56,472 nucleotides of DNA from an uncultured Pseudorhodobacter sp. (lineage in GTDB: Bacteria > Pseudomonadota > Alphaproteobacteria > Rhodobacterales > Rhodobacteraceae): assembly GCA_913062925.1 (NCBI GenBank), contig CAJXWJ010000015.1, positions 1-56,472 on the forward strand, written 5' to 3'. Below the pieces are notes generated by a model that had not been told where the DNA came from, searched no databases, and saw only the letters and a program-made list of their open reading frames with translations. Position numbers and translations under genes: made by a program. Shown one piece after another: positions 9,167-16,816 of this stretch (the stretch's first letter is position 1; each line of letters opens with the position of its first letter).

Positions 9167-10116
9167 ACCCGCTTGGCGCGGTATTCGCGCCACAGCACAA
9201 ACAGCCCCGCGCCGCTGATGATGCTGATGCCGATCCAGCCGGTGCGGGTCGGCCAATCGGCAAAGAACATCCAGCCGAAAATCACGCCCCAGATCATCGC
9301 GGTATATTCAAACGAGGCGACAATGCTGGCCTCGCCCATGCGGTAGGCTTGGGTCAGCAGCGTCAGCGCAATCGCGGCGATCACGCCGCAGGCGCACATC
9401 AGCGCCAGATCCTGCGGGCTGGGCGTGACCCATGCCCGTGTCAGGAACGCGAGGCTTTTGTGGGTTGCGCCCTCGAACTGGCCCGCGCCAAAGATCAAAG
9501 ACAGCAGCGTGGCGCAAAGCAAAAACACCGCATTGCCCCAAAACGCCATCGCCGAGGCGGTCTCGCTGCGGCCAAGCTGGCGGGCCGAGATCATCGCCAG
9601 CGCATAGGTGCTTGCGGCGGCCACGGCCAAAAGCGCGGCCCAGTCGAACAGATCGGTGCCGGGCCGCGCCATCAGCACAACGCCGCCAAAGCCGATGATC
9701 ACGGCGGTCCAGCGCGGCCGACCGACCTTTTCGCCCAGCATCGGCACCGACAGCAGGGTGATGAACAAGGGGGCTGCAAAGAACAGCGCCACCACGGTGG
9801 CAATCGGCAGCGCCGCCAGCGCCAGATAATAAAGCGTATAGGGCGCAAAGACCACAAAGCCGCGCCCGATCATCCGCATCATGCCGGGGGTAAACAAGGT
9901 TCTGCTGCCGCCATCAAACAGCACCAAGACCCAGATCAGCGGCAGGGCGGTCAGGCTGCGAAACACCATCGCCTCGGATAAGGGATAGTTGCCGGACAGC
10001 AGTTTCAAGATCAGATCCTGCACCGAAAACAGCGCGATGCCTGCGACAAGCAAGCCAATCGCGCGCAGGTTTTGCGCAACTGCCAGCAGCGGAAGTTTCG
10101 GAGTGATATCGGTCAT
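9163..10116 (-). CDS. DMT-family (EamA) transporter
   Basis: An inner-membrane drug/metabolite transporter of 317 residues with two EamA repeats and about ten hydrophobic helices, beginning near residue 18 (AIGLLVAGIALFSVQ). The charged SGNYPLSEAMVFRS segment after helix 1 is typical of the RhaT/S-adenosylmethionine-type exporters of alphaproteobacteria. Substrate cannot be told. The start is at 10116 (MTDITPKLP). The stop overlaps that of the convergent gene 8420-9166. Confidence 0.87.
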   Translation of the reverse strand: MTDITPKLPLLAVAQNLRAIGLLVAGIALFSVQDLILKLLSGNYPLSEAMVFRSLTALPLIWVLVLFDGGSRTLFTPGMMRMIGRGFVVFAPYTLYYLALAALPIATVVALFFAAPLFITLLSVPMLGEKVGRPRWTAVIIGFGGVVLMARPGTDLFDWAALLAVAAASTYALAMISARQLGRSETASAMAFWGNAVFLLCATLLSLIFGAGQFEGATHKSLAFLTRAWVTPSPQDLALMCACGVIAAIALTLLTQAYRMGEASIVASFEYTAMIWGVIFGWMFFADWPTRTGWIGISIISGAGLFVLWREYRAKRV

Positions 10117-10206
10117 CGCAGCCCTTTCAGATCAGCCTTAAGCTGCGGCGGAATGTCCGCGGGGTCTGCGCGATTTGCGACAGGCTGTGGGGTGAATTTG
10201 GCCATG

Positions 10207-10237
10207 AAAAAACCGCGCAAGGTTGCCCCTGCGCGGT
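10207..10237 (-). terminator. terminator of the fasciclin gene
   Basis: ACCGCGC (10212-10218) pairs with GCGCGGT (10231-10237). On the minus strand the stem is followed by a run of T (10207-10211 read as TTTTT). The loop AAGGTTGCCCCT is almost that of the terminator at 10908-10939. Confidence 0.8.
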
Positions 10238-10263
10238 GACGTCGTTGAGTTGGCGTGGGCCGC

Positions 10264-10743
10264 TTACATTGGCGGCAAGATGACCGCGTCGATCACATGG
10301 ATGACGCCATTGCTGGCCTCGATATCGGCGGCAGAAATCGGCGCACCGTTGATCTTTGCGCCGCCCTCAAGGGTGAAGGTGACATTGCTGCCCTGCACGG
10401 TCGCAGCTGTCATGCCTTCGGTCAGTGCCGAGGACATCACCTTGCCTGCGACAACGTGATAGGTCAGGATGGCGACCAATTTGTCTTTGTTTTCTGGCTT
10501 GAGCAGGTCTTCAACCGTGCCTGCGGGCAGGGCTGCAAAGGCTGCGTCGGTTGGGGCAAAGACGGTGAAGGGTCCAGCGCCCTTCAGCGTGTCCACCAGC
10601 CCTGCTGCTTGCACAGCGGCGACCAGAGTGGTGAAGTTGCCAGCGCCCACGGCGGTATCAACGATATCCTTGTCGGCGGCGTAAGAAGCGGTCGCCATCA
10701 AAGAGGCTGCGGCGGTCAGCGCAATGAAGGTTCTACGGATCAT
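10264..10743 (-). CDS. secreted fasciclin (FAS1) domain protein
   Basis: A 159-residue periplasmic or secreted protein with one FAS1 domain. A Sec signal peptide is clear ([22 protein letters not shown], cleaved near residue 22). The domain shows its two hallmark blocks: [15 protein letters not shown] near residue 59 and the H2-type end [14 protein letters not shown]. The YHVVAGKV motif is present. FAS1 proteins act in adhesion or surface assembly, but in this short single-domain form the role is not established. Start ATG 10743 is supported by the signal peptide. A perfect eight-base-arm palindrome lies 28 bases upstream. It ends at its own terminator. Confidence 0.9.
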   Translation of the reverse strand: MIRRTFIALTAAASLMATASYAADKDIVDTAVGAGNFTTLVAAVQAAGLVDTLKGAGPFTVFAPTDAAFAALPAGTVEDLLKPENKDKLVAILTYHVVAGKVMSSALTEGMTAATVQGSNVTFTLEGGAKINGAPISAADIEASNGVIHVIDAVILPPM

Positions 10744-10770
10744 GTGTCGTCTCCCATTAGGAAAGTGTGA

Positions 10771-10791
10771 ATACCAAACTTGTTTTGGTAT
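10771..10791. promoter_or_regulatory. operator-like palindrome upstream of the fasciclin gene
   Basis: ATACCAAA (10771-10778) and TTTGGTAT (10784-10791) form perfect eight-base arms around CTTGT, 28 bases before the start. The size and symmetry suit a dimeric repressor. The regulator is unknown. Confidence 0.5.
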
Positions 10792-10907
10792 AAGGGATAC
10801 GGGGGGCCATCGCGGCTGGATCGGTTCTGGGCGGTCACGAAAGCTCACATGGGCGTGATGGGATTTTGCGCGCGGAATGGGGCAGGGACCGCTGCCCCGC
10901 AGGCATG

Positions 10908-10939
10908 AAAAAACCGCGCGAGGTTGCCCCCGCGCGGTT
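10908..10939 (-). terminator. terminator of the rpsF-rpsR-rplI operon
   Basis: Perfect nine-base arms AACCGCGCG (10912-10920) and CGCGCGGTT (10931-10939), then T's on the minus strand. It starts 21 bases after the rplI stop. Confidence 0.85.
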
Positions 10940-10960
10940 CTTATTGGTTTAAAGCTGCGA

Positions 10961-11545
10961 TCAGTCGCGGCCGAGGTCTTCGTCGCCTTGGGCAGCGCCC
11001 ATTTCGTCAAAGAGGTTCGCGATCTCGAAATCAGCTTCGGCTTCTGCCTCGGCTGCGAGTTCTTGGATCGACTTGCCCGAAGCCTGAAGTTCAGCTTCTT
11101 CAACCGAACGAGCGATGTTCAGGTTGAATTTGACAACGACTTCTGGGTGCAGGATGGCCGAAACCGTGTGCAGGCCCAGTTCTTTGATCGGACGATCCAA
11201 GGTGATCTGTGCGCGGTTCACGGTGATGCCGCCAGCGGTTGCAGCGTCTGCTGCGTCGCGGGTGGTGACCGAACCGTACAGAGCGCCCGAATCGGAAGCC
11301 GAACGGATGATCACATAGACCTGACCGTCGAGCGTCGCGCCAAGGGCTTCTGCCTCTGTGCGGGTCTCGAGGTTGGTTGCTTCCAGTTGGGCTTTTTTGA
11401 CTTCGAACGCTTTCACGTTCTGATCATTGGCGCGCAGCGCCTTGCCCTGTGGCAACAAGAAGTTGCGTGCGTAGCCGTCTTTGACGTTGACGACTTCGCC
11501 CATTTGGCCAAGCTTGGCCACGCGCTGAAGAAGGATAACTTGCAT
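10961..11545 (-). CDS. rplI: 50S ribosomal protein bL9
   Basis: Large-subunit protein bL9, which binds 23S rRNA domain V and reaches out along the ribosome stalk. The N-terminal domain is clear ([21 protein letters not shown], then [13 protein letters not shown]). At 194 residues it is about 45 longer than the E. coli protein, with an acidic Glu/Ala-rich C-terminal tail, which is usual in Rhodobacterales. It is the last gene of the rpsF-rpsR-rplI operon, 11 bases after rpsR. Confidence 0.97.
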   Translation of the reverse strand: MQVILLQRVAKLGQMGEVVNVKDGYARNFLLPQGKALRANDQNVKAFEVKKAQLEATNLETRTEAEALGATLDGQVYVIIRSASDSGALYGSVTTRDAADAATAGGITVNRAQITLDRPIKELGLHTVSAILHPEVVVKFNLNIARSVEEAELQASGKSIQELAAEAEAEADFEIANLFDEMGAAQGDEDLGRD

Positions 11546-11556
11546 GTGTCAGATCC

Positions 11557-11784
11557 TCACTTCACTGCATAGGGCAGAAGGGCGAGGAAACGGGCGCGCT
11601 TGATGGCCTGAGCCAGCTCGCGTTGTTTCTTGGCCGAAACTGCGGTGATACGCGACGGCACGATCTTGCCACGCTCGGAAACGTAGCGCTGAAGAAGGCG
11701 CGTGTCTTTGTAGTCGATTGCCGGAGCATTGTCGCCCGAGAAGGGGCAAACCTTGCGGCGGCGGAAAAACGGTTTATTCGCCAT
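11557..11784 (-). CDS. rpsR: 30S ribosomal protein bS18
   Basis: Small-subunit protein bS18, which binds the 16S platform as a heterodimer with bS6. It has 75 residues, the normal length, with [14 protein letters not shown] at the N terminus and the signature region [19 protein letters not shown]. It lies between rpsF (29 bases) and rplI (11 bases) in the conserved order. The Cys in [10 protein letters not shown] is retained. Confidence 0.97.
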   Translation of the reverse strand: MANKPFFRRRKVCPFSGDNAPAIDYKDTRLLQRYVSERGKIVPSRITAVSAKKQRELAQAIKRARFLALLPYAVK

Positions 11785-11813
11785 GGTTTATGAACCTTTC
11801 CTGAGGCTGATGA

Positions 11814-12266
11814 TCAACGACGCGGTGCGCCGCCGAAGGACGGACGCTCGCCACGGTCAGGGCGGTCGCCACCGAAGGAAGGACGCTCGCGACGTTCACC
11901 GCCACCAAAGCCACCCTCGGAACGCTCGCCACGCTCCCGGTCGTCGCGCTTTTGCATCTGGACCGATGGGCCCTCTACATGTGCGTCAACCTTGATCGTC
12001 AGCACGCGCATGACATCATCATGCAGGCGCATCAGGCGTTCCATTTCCTGCACGGCAGCCGACGGTGCGTCGGTTTTCAGCAGGGCATAGTGGCCTTTGC
12101 GGTTCTTGTTGATTTTATAGGCCATCGTTTTGACGCCCCAGTATTCATGCTCGACAACTTTACCGCCGTTGTCGGTCAGAACTGTGGAGAAGTGCTCGAT
12201 AAGGCCTTCAGCCTGCGCATTGGACAAGTCCTGACGCGCAATCATAACATGCTCGTAAAGCGGCAT
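11814..12266 (-). CDS. rpsF: 30S ribosomal protein bS6
   Basis: Small-subunit protein bS6, partner of bS18. The core is residues 1-100 (MPLYEHVMIARQDLS..., WGVKTMAYKINKNRKGHY). After it comes an unusual low-complexity tail of about 45 residues of Arg, Gly, Glu, Ser and Phe (repeats like RPSFGGDRPDRGE), giving 150 residues in all. E. coli bS6 also has a C-terminal tail, there modified by RimK with added glutamates, but with a different sequence. Start ATG 12266 is the first gene of the operon, 24 bases after a structured leader at 12290-12346. Confidence 0.96.
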   Translation of the reverse strand: MPLYEHVMIARQDLSNAQAEGLIEHFSTVLTDNGGKVVEHEYWGVKTMAYKINKNRKGHYALLKTDAPSAAVQEMERLMRLHDDVMRVLTIKVDAHVEGPSVQMQKRDDRERGERSEGGFGGGERRERPSFGGDRPDRGERPSFGGAPRR

Positions 12267-12289
12267 GTGTGCTCCGATCTGTCTGTTGT

Positions 12290-12346
12290 GGCGTATTTCA
12301 TAGGACGGGCAACACTTTCCACCGCCCGCCCACGAGAGGCTACGCC
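12290..12346 (-). promoter_or_regulatory. structured rpsF leader, possible bS6:bS18 autoregulatory RNA
   Basis: On the minus-strand transcript, GGCGUA and UACGCC (12341-12346 and 12290-12295) close a stem. Inside, GGGCGGGC (12324-12331) pairs with GCCCGUCC (12303-12310) with one G-U. The position 24 bases before rpsF and the two-stem shape fit the known bS6:bS18 leader, in which a CCG mimics the 16S site. I have not shown that the CCG is placed correctly. Confidence 0.4.
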
Positions 12347-12557
12347 GTTTCATGGAATTCGTGGAAAGATGTCGCCTTATAGCCGGATCGGCCAAGGATG
12401 CAAGGGCGCAGCTGCGGCTATTTGGGGGGCTTTGCGGCTTGTGCGCGATTGCACAGCCAGTGTTTGGGCACGCGGACTTGGCGCAGCGCTTGTCGGCCCG
12501 CACATTGGGCCAGACGCCGCCCCAGTCGGGGGGCGCAGACCTTTTTAGGAGAGATTG

Positions 12558-13133
12558 ATGATCCGTTTTGTTTCTGCCGCAGTTTTGGCCGCAACCTTGG
12601 CCGCCCCCGCCTTTGCCGCTCCAGAGAAATACCTGCTGGACCCAAGCCACAGCCAGATCGTTTTCACCTATAACCACCTCGGGTTTTCCACCACCACCGG
12701 CATGTTTTCGGGCTTTGACGGCGAGATCATGTTCGATCAAGCCGAGCCTGCTGCATCGAGCGTGACGGTCAGCTTTCCGGTCACCACCATGCTGACCGGC
12801 TGGCAAGAGCGCTTTGACCACTTTATGTCGCCCGACTTCTTCAATGCAGCGACGGGCGATCAGGTCAGCTTTACCTCGACGTCGATCGAGGTGACCGGAG
12901 AGAAGACCGCCAAGATCACGGGTGATCTAACCTTGAACAAGGTGACAAAATCGGTGGTTCTGGACGCGGTGCTTAATCAGACGGGCGAACATCCGATGGC
13001 GAAAAAGCCATGGGCTGGCTTTTCGGGCACCACCACTTTGCTGCGCAGCGATTACAATCTGGGGATGTTCGCGCCCTATATCAGCGACGAAGTTCAGGTG
13101 ATGATCTCGGTTGAAGCTTCCAAGGCCGAGTAA
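12558..13133 (+). CDS. secreted YceI-family protein
   Basis: A 191-residue periplasmic lipocalin-like protein of the YceI family, which binds isoprenoid lipids such as polyprenols or quinones. The signal peptide is clear (MIRFVSAAVLAATLAAPAFA, cleaved near residue 20). The mature part begins EKYLLDPSHSQIVFTYNHLGFS, the usual YceI opening, and includes SVSFPVTTMLTGW and KITGDLTLNKVTKSV. ATG 12558 has AGGAGA upstream. It converges on a gene encoding a cytochrome b561-YceI fusion, so the two YceI domains are neighbours by shared function, not by operon. Confidence 0.93.
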   Translation: MIRFVSAAVLAATLAAPAFAAPEKYLLDPSHSQIVFTYNHLGFSTTTGMFSGFDGEIMFDQAEPAASSVTVSFPVTTMLTGWQERFDHFMSPDFFNAATGDQVSFTSTSIEVTGEKTAKITGDLTLNKVTKSVVLDAVLNQTGEHPMAKKPWAGFSGTTTLLRSDYNLGMFAPYISDEVQVMISVEASKAE

Positions 13134-13151
13134 TATTTGCGCTTGAAAGGT

Positions 13152-13183
13152 AAAAGGCCGCCGGAGCAATCCGGCGGCCTTTT
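13152..13183. terminator. bidirectional terminator between two YceI genes
   Basis: A perfect 13-base-arm hairpin (AAAAGGCCGCCGG at 13152-13164, CCGGCGGCCTTTT at 13171-13183) with loop AGCAAT, flanked by T's on both strands. Confidence 0.92.
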
Positions 13184-13186
13184 GCT

Positions 13187-14386
13187 TTAGCTGCGCTCTG
13201 CGGTCAGCGCGATTTTGACGGCGACGGGAAAGCCGACTGTGGATTCATCTGCAAAGCCTGCACCTATGCCGAAATCGCGCCGGTCGAGGCTGACCGCGGC
13301 CTGCATCTGCGCGGTATCGCCGGTAAGGCTAAGGCTGAAGGGGAGGGTCAGCGGCCGTGCAATCCCGCGAATCGTCAAGATGCCCACCGCCTGATAACTG
13401 CCCGCTTCGGCGAGGATCTGGGCTTTGAACTGCGCGGTTTTGTAGCTGGCGACATCAAAGAAATCGGCGGATTTCGCCTGATCTGTCACTGCGCCCAACG
13501 TCAGAGAGCCGATGTCGATCGTGACCAGAACCTCGCCTGCGGGGCCGCTGGTTGTGGTTTCATCAAAGCTGATTTCTGCGCTCCAACTGGCAAAGCTGCC
13601 GGCAATCTCGGCTCCCATTTGCTTGACGTCAAAGCCCAAGCTGCCTTGGCTGACTTGCCAATTGCCGCCCAAGGCTTGGCTGGCGGTCTGAGGCGACGCG
13701 GCGGTGGCGGCGGGAGGCGCTTTGTCTTGCATCTGAAAGACAAGTGCCGCCGCTGCGGCATAGATCGCCAGAGCGCAGAGCATCGGTACAAGGTTTGCGG
13801 CTTTGGCGCTGGCCTGCAAGGGCGCTTTCAGCCCGCGCGTCATCCGCCGCAGCGTGTCATCGCGGTCAATCAGGTGATGCTTCAGCGCGCCTGCAATATG
13901 CAGCAAGACCGAGGCCACCAGCAGCTTGGTAAACAGCCAATGCGCGGCGGCAAACAGATCTGCCGTGATCTGAGATTTCGCCACAAATGGCAGGTCTTGG
14001 CCAAAGGGCCACAGGATCGGCGCAAAGCCTGACAGCGCGGCATGGTGGATCCAGCCCGTCAGGGGCACCGCAACCAAAGAGATATACAGCATCCAATGCA
14101 CCAAGGCTGCCAGCGCATTGGCGATTTTGGCCTTTGGGTGCAGCGGCAGCGGGTGGGGTTGCAGGAGGGCGGCAAGAATGCGGGCAAGGCCCAGAAAGAA
14201 CGCGACGACGCCAAGGGTCTTATGCAGGGAAAACAGCAGGGTTTTGCTGGCGATGGTACTGGCATCGGCGGGCAGGCTATTGGCGATCAGGCCAAGGGGA
14301 ATCGCGGTTAAAATAAGCAGGGCGGTCAGCCAATGTAGACTGCGGCTGAGGCTGCCAAAACTGGTGGGTGTATTGACAAGGGACAT
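13187..14386 (-). CDS. cytochrome b561-YceI fusion protein
   Basis: A 399-residue membrane protein in two parts. Residues 1 to about 180 form a four-helix di-heme cytochrome b561 with candidate heme His in SLHWLTALLI, LHKTLGVVAF, LVHWMLYIS and AHWLFTKLL...LHIAGALKHH. Residues about 240-399 are a YceI domain (LGFDVKQMG..., VGILTIRGIARPLTLPF, MQAAVSLDRRDFGIG) exposed to the periplasm. The start at 14386 (MSLVNTPTSF) is the first ATG with the b561 opening. Fusion puts a quinone/isoprenoid-binding domain on an electron-transfer domain, which suggests a quinol-linked redox role (inference). It converges on the stand-alone YceI gene. Confidence 0.9.
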   Translation of the reverse strand: MSLVNTPTSFGSLSRSLHWLTALLILTAIPLGLIANSLPADASTIASKTLLFSLHKTLGVVAFFLGLARILAALLQPHPLPLHPKAKIANALAALVHWMLYISLVAVPLTGWIHHAALSGFAPILWPFGQDLPFVAKSQITADLFAAAHWLFTKLLVASVLLHIAGALKHHLIDRDDTLRRMTRGLKAPLQASAKAANLVPMLCALAIYAAAAALVFQMQDKAPPAATAASPQTASQALGGNWQVSQGSLGFDVKQMGAEIAGSFASWSAEISFDETTTSGPAGEVLVTIDIGSLTLGAVTDQAKSADFFDVASYKTAQFKAQILAEAGSYQAVGILTIRGIARPLTLPFSLSLTGDTAQMQAAVSLDRRDFGIGAGFADESTVGFPVAVKIALTAERS

Positions 14387-14525
14387 GGGGGCTCCAAAAT
14401 GAACTGACGTTAAAATATCAGGCCTGACGCGCGTTGTAAGGCGCGGGTTTGCACAGCGATTGTGCGCAGACGTTGCACGGGCTGCGATCAAAGGGTAAGC
14501 CAAGGCCAACAAACAGGAGGGCCAG

Positions 14526-15470
14526 ATGAGCCGCGCATTCGTATTTCCGGGGCAGGGTGCCCAGACCATCGGCATGGGCCGGGCTTTGGCCGAGGCCTAT
14601 CCGGCCGCAAAGGCGGTGTTTGACGAGGTGGATGAGGCTTTGGGGGAAAAGCTGTCGGCCTTGATCTGGGAAGGTCAGATTGAAGAGCTGACACTGACCA
14701 AAAACGCCCAGCCCGCCCTGATGGCCACATCGATTGCCGCGCTGCGCGCGTTGGAGGCCGAGGGCTTGCGGATCGAAGACAGCGCGGATTTTGTTGCAGG
14801 CCATTCCTTGGGAGAATATTCGGCGCTTTGCGCGGTGGGGTCTTTGCAACTGGGCGATACTGCGCGGCTGTTGCGGATTCGTGGGCAAGCCATGCAAGAG
14901 GCGGTGCCTGTCGGGGTGGGGGCTATGGCTGCCCTTTTGGGGCTGGACTTCGCCGCTGCCACTGAAGTTGCTGCCGAGGCTGCACAGGGCGAGGTCTGTC
15001 AGGCTGCCAATGACAATGATCCGGCGCAAGTGGTGGTCTCGGGCCATCGCGGGGCGGTTGAGCGCGCGCTTGAGATTGCCAAAGCCAAGGGCGCCAAGCG
15101 CGCGCTGTTGTTGCCGGTCAGCGCACCGTTCCATTGCAGTTTGATGCAGCCTGCTGCGGCAGTGATGTCCGAGGCTCTGGCGGGGGTTGTGATCTCGACG
15201 CCGTCTTTGCCGATTGTGGTGAATGTGCGCGCCGAGGCCGTGACCGAGGCCGACCGCATTCGCGCGCTTTTGGTGGCGCAGGTGACGGGGTCGGTGCGCT
15301 GGCGCGAATCTGTGCTGTGGATGCAGGGCGCGGGGGTGACCGACTATTGGGAGATCGGCGCTGGCAAGGCCTTGTCTGGGATGATCAAGCGGATTGCCAA
15401 AGAGACAACCACCCGCGCCATCGGCGCGCCAGAGGATGTGCTTGCGGCGAAGGCCGAGGTCGAAGCCTAG
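14526..15470 (+). CDS. fabD: malonyl-CoA-ACP transacylase
   Basis: Loads malonate from CoA onto acyl carrier protein in type II fatty acid synthesis. It has 314 residues, full length. The oxyanion QGAQTIGMG motif is near residue 10, the nucleophile is Ser94 in GHSLGEYSAL and the catalytic His is His203 in SAPFHCSLM. ATG 14526 has AGGAGG upstream. It opens the fabD-fabG-acpP cluster, with 60 bases to fabG. Confidence 0.97.
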   Translation: MSRAFVFPGQGAQTIGMGRALAEAYPAAKAVFDEVDEALGEKLSALIWEGQIEELTLTKNAQPALMATSIAALRALEAEGLRIEDSADFVAGHSLGEYSALCAVGSLQLGDTARLLRIRGQAMQEAVPVGVGAMAALLGLDFAAATEVAAEAAQGEVCQAANDNDPAQVVVSGHRGAVERALEIAKAKGAKRALLLPVSAPFHCSLMQPAAAVMSEALAGVVISTPSLPIVVNVRAEAVTEADRIRALLVAQVTGSVRWRESVLWMQGAGVTDYWEIGAGKALSGMIKRIAKETTTRAIGAPEDVLAAKAEVEA

Positions 15471-15530
15471 GCTGGCGGATGAAATTGCAACACAAGGTTG
15501 CGGCGTAAGCCTGCCTTGGGAAGGAGAGAT

Positions 15531-16268
15531 ATGTTTGATTTGACAGGTAAAACCGCGTTGGTCACTGGCGCTTCGGGGGGCATTGGCGGTGAAATCGCCC
15601 GCGCGCTTTATGCGGCGGGGGCAAAGGTGGCGCTGTCGGGCACGCGGGTCGAGCCCTTGCAGCAGCTTGCGGCCGAATTGGGCGAGCGCGCTTTTGTGGT
15701 GCCTTGTAACCTCAGCGATCTGAGTGCTGTCGATGATCTGCCAAAAGCCGCGATCGCGGCGCTGGGCAGCCTTGATATCTTGGTTAACAATGCCGGTATC
15801 ACCCGCGACAATCTGTTTATGCGGATGTCGGACGAGGAATGGCAGGCGGTGATCGACGTCAATCTGACGGCGGTGTTCAAACTGTCGCGCGGTGTCTTGC
15901 GCGGCATGATGAAGGCGCGTTGGGGCCGGATTATCAATGTAACTTCGGTGGTCGGGCATTCGGGCAATCCAGGCCAGGGCAATTATGCTGCGGCCAAGGC
16001 TGGGGTTTTGGCGATGTCGAAATCCTTGGCGCAAGAGGTCGCAAGCCGCAACATCACCGTGAATTGCGTCGCCCCTGGGTTGATCGAAACCGCGATGACC
16101 GAAAAGCTGAACGACGAGCAGCGCGGCAAAATCCTTGCAGGTGTGCCTGCCGGCCGGATGGGCCAGCCGCAAGAAGTGGCCGCTGCCGTTCTCTATCTTG
16201 CCTCGCAAGAGGCGGCCTATGTCACCGGCACCACGATGCATGTGAATGGCGGCGGTGATATGTCTTAA
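15531..16268 (+). CDS. fabG: 3-oxoacyl-ACP reductase
   Basis: NADPH-dependent reduction of 3-oxoacyl-ACP, a short-chain dehydrogenase of 245 residues. The cofactor motif TGASGGIG is at 12-19, NNAGI at 86-90, and the catalytic residues Ser139, Tyr152 and Lys156 are in place (NYAAAKAG). Start ATG 15531 has AAGGAGA at good spacing; the upstream in-frame codons are not coding. It sits between fabD and acpP in the classic order. Confidence 0.96.
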   Translation: MFDLTGKTALVTGASGGIGGEIARALYAAGAKVALSGTRVEPLQQLAAELGERAFVVPCNLSDLSAVDDLPKAAIAALGSLDILVNNAGITRDNLFMRMSDEEWQAVIDVNLTAVFKLSRGVLRGMMKARWGRIINVTSVVGHSGNPGQGNYAAAKAGVLAMSKSLAQEVASRNITVNCVAPGLIETAMTEKLNDEQRGKILAGVPAGRMGQPQEVAAAVLYLASQEAAYVTGTTMHVNGGGDMS

Positions 16269-16300
16269 AACCGCAATTGGCAAAACCGCTTTGAAAGAGT

Positions 16301-16329
16301 TTGCCTAATGCGCGCGCGCTTGCTATAGG
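16301..16329 (+). promoter_or_regulatory. candidate sigma-70 promoter for acpP
   Basis: TTGCCT (16301-16306), a 17-base spacer and TATAGG (16324-16329). It would give acpP a leader of about 115 bases, which is unusually structured: CCCTGCC/GGCAGGG (16369-16375, 16405-16411) and the perfect palindrome GGGGAATTCCCC (16420-16431). Confidence 0.45.
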
Positions 16330-16451
16330 CGCGCTGGAATACACCGATGGTCGCTTGCGGCCGCGGTGCCCTGCCTTTCGCGGGGGAAAGCGCCCCTTGT
16401 TTGGGGCAGGGTAAAGACCGGGGAATTCCCCTAAACGTATGAGGAAATAAC

Positions 16452-16685
16452 ATGAGCGACATCGCTGATCGTGTGAAGAAGATCGTCGTCGAGCATCTGG
16501 GCGTCGAAGCAGAAAAAGTAACCGAGACCGCATCGTTTATCGATGATCTGGGTGCTGACAGCCTGGATACCGTCGAGCTGGTTATGGCTTTCGAAGAAGA
16601 GTTCGGCATCGAGATCCCCGATGACGCTGCCGAGACCATCCAGACCTTTGGCGATGCCGTAAAGTTCATCTCTTCGGCTGCTTAA
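16452..16685 (+). CDS. acpP: acyl carrier protein
   Basis: Small acidic carrier of fatty-acyl chains, 77 residues, the usual length. The phosphopantetheine is attached to Ser37 in the DSL motif ([18 protein letters not shown]). ATG 16452 is preceded by GAGGAAATAAC. It has its own promoter candidate and long leader, as expected for one of the most abundant proteins. In this genome fabF does not follow directly: an efflux operon lies in between. Confidence 0.98.
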   Translation: MSDIADRVKKIVVEHLGVEAEKVTETASFIDDLGADSLDTVELVMAFEEEFGIEIPDDAAETIQTFGDAVKFISSAA

Positions 16686-16705
16686 GTTTCTTTGTAGACC
16701 AAAGC

Positions 16706-16734
16706 AAAAAGGCGCCCTTCTGGGCGCCTTTTTT
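16706..16734. terminator. terminator between acpP and the RND operon
   Basis: AAAAAGGCGCCC (16706-16717), a TTCT loop, and GGGCGCCTTTTTT. T-tracts on both strands could end both acpP and the minus-strand RND transcript. Confidence 0.9.
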
Positions 16735-16816
16735 GTTTTGCTGCGATTGGGTTTGGGCCGTGGCGGCAGGCGGGGCAGGCGGGCTCGATGCCCGCGTGAC
16801 CCGCGCCTGTTTATGC

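Noticed and set aside
14418-16283. A 621-codon open frame opposite fabD and fabG
   Set aside because: It runs across two well-supported genes and their intergenic gap, which shows it is codon-bias shadow.
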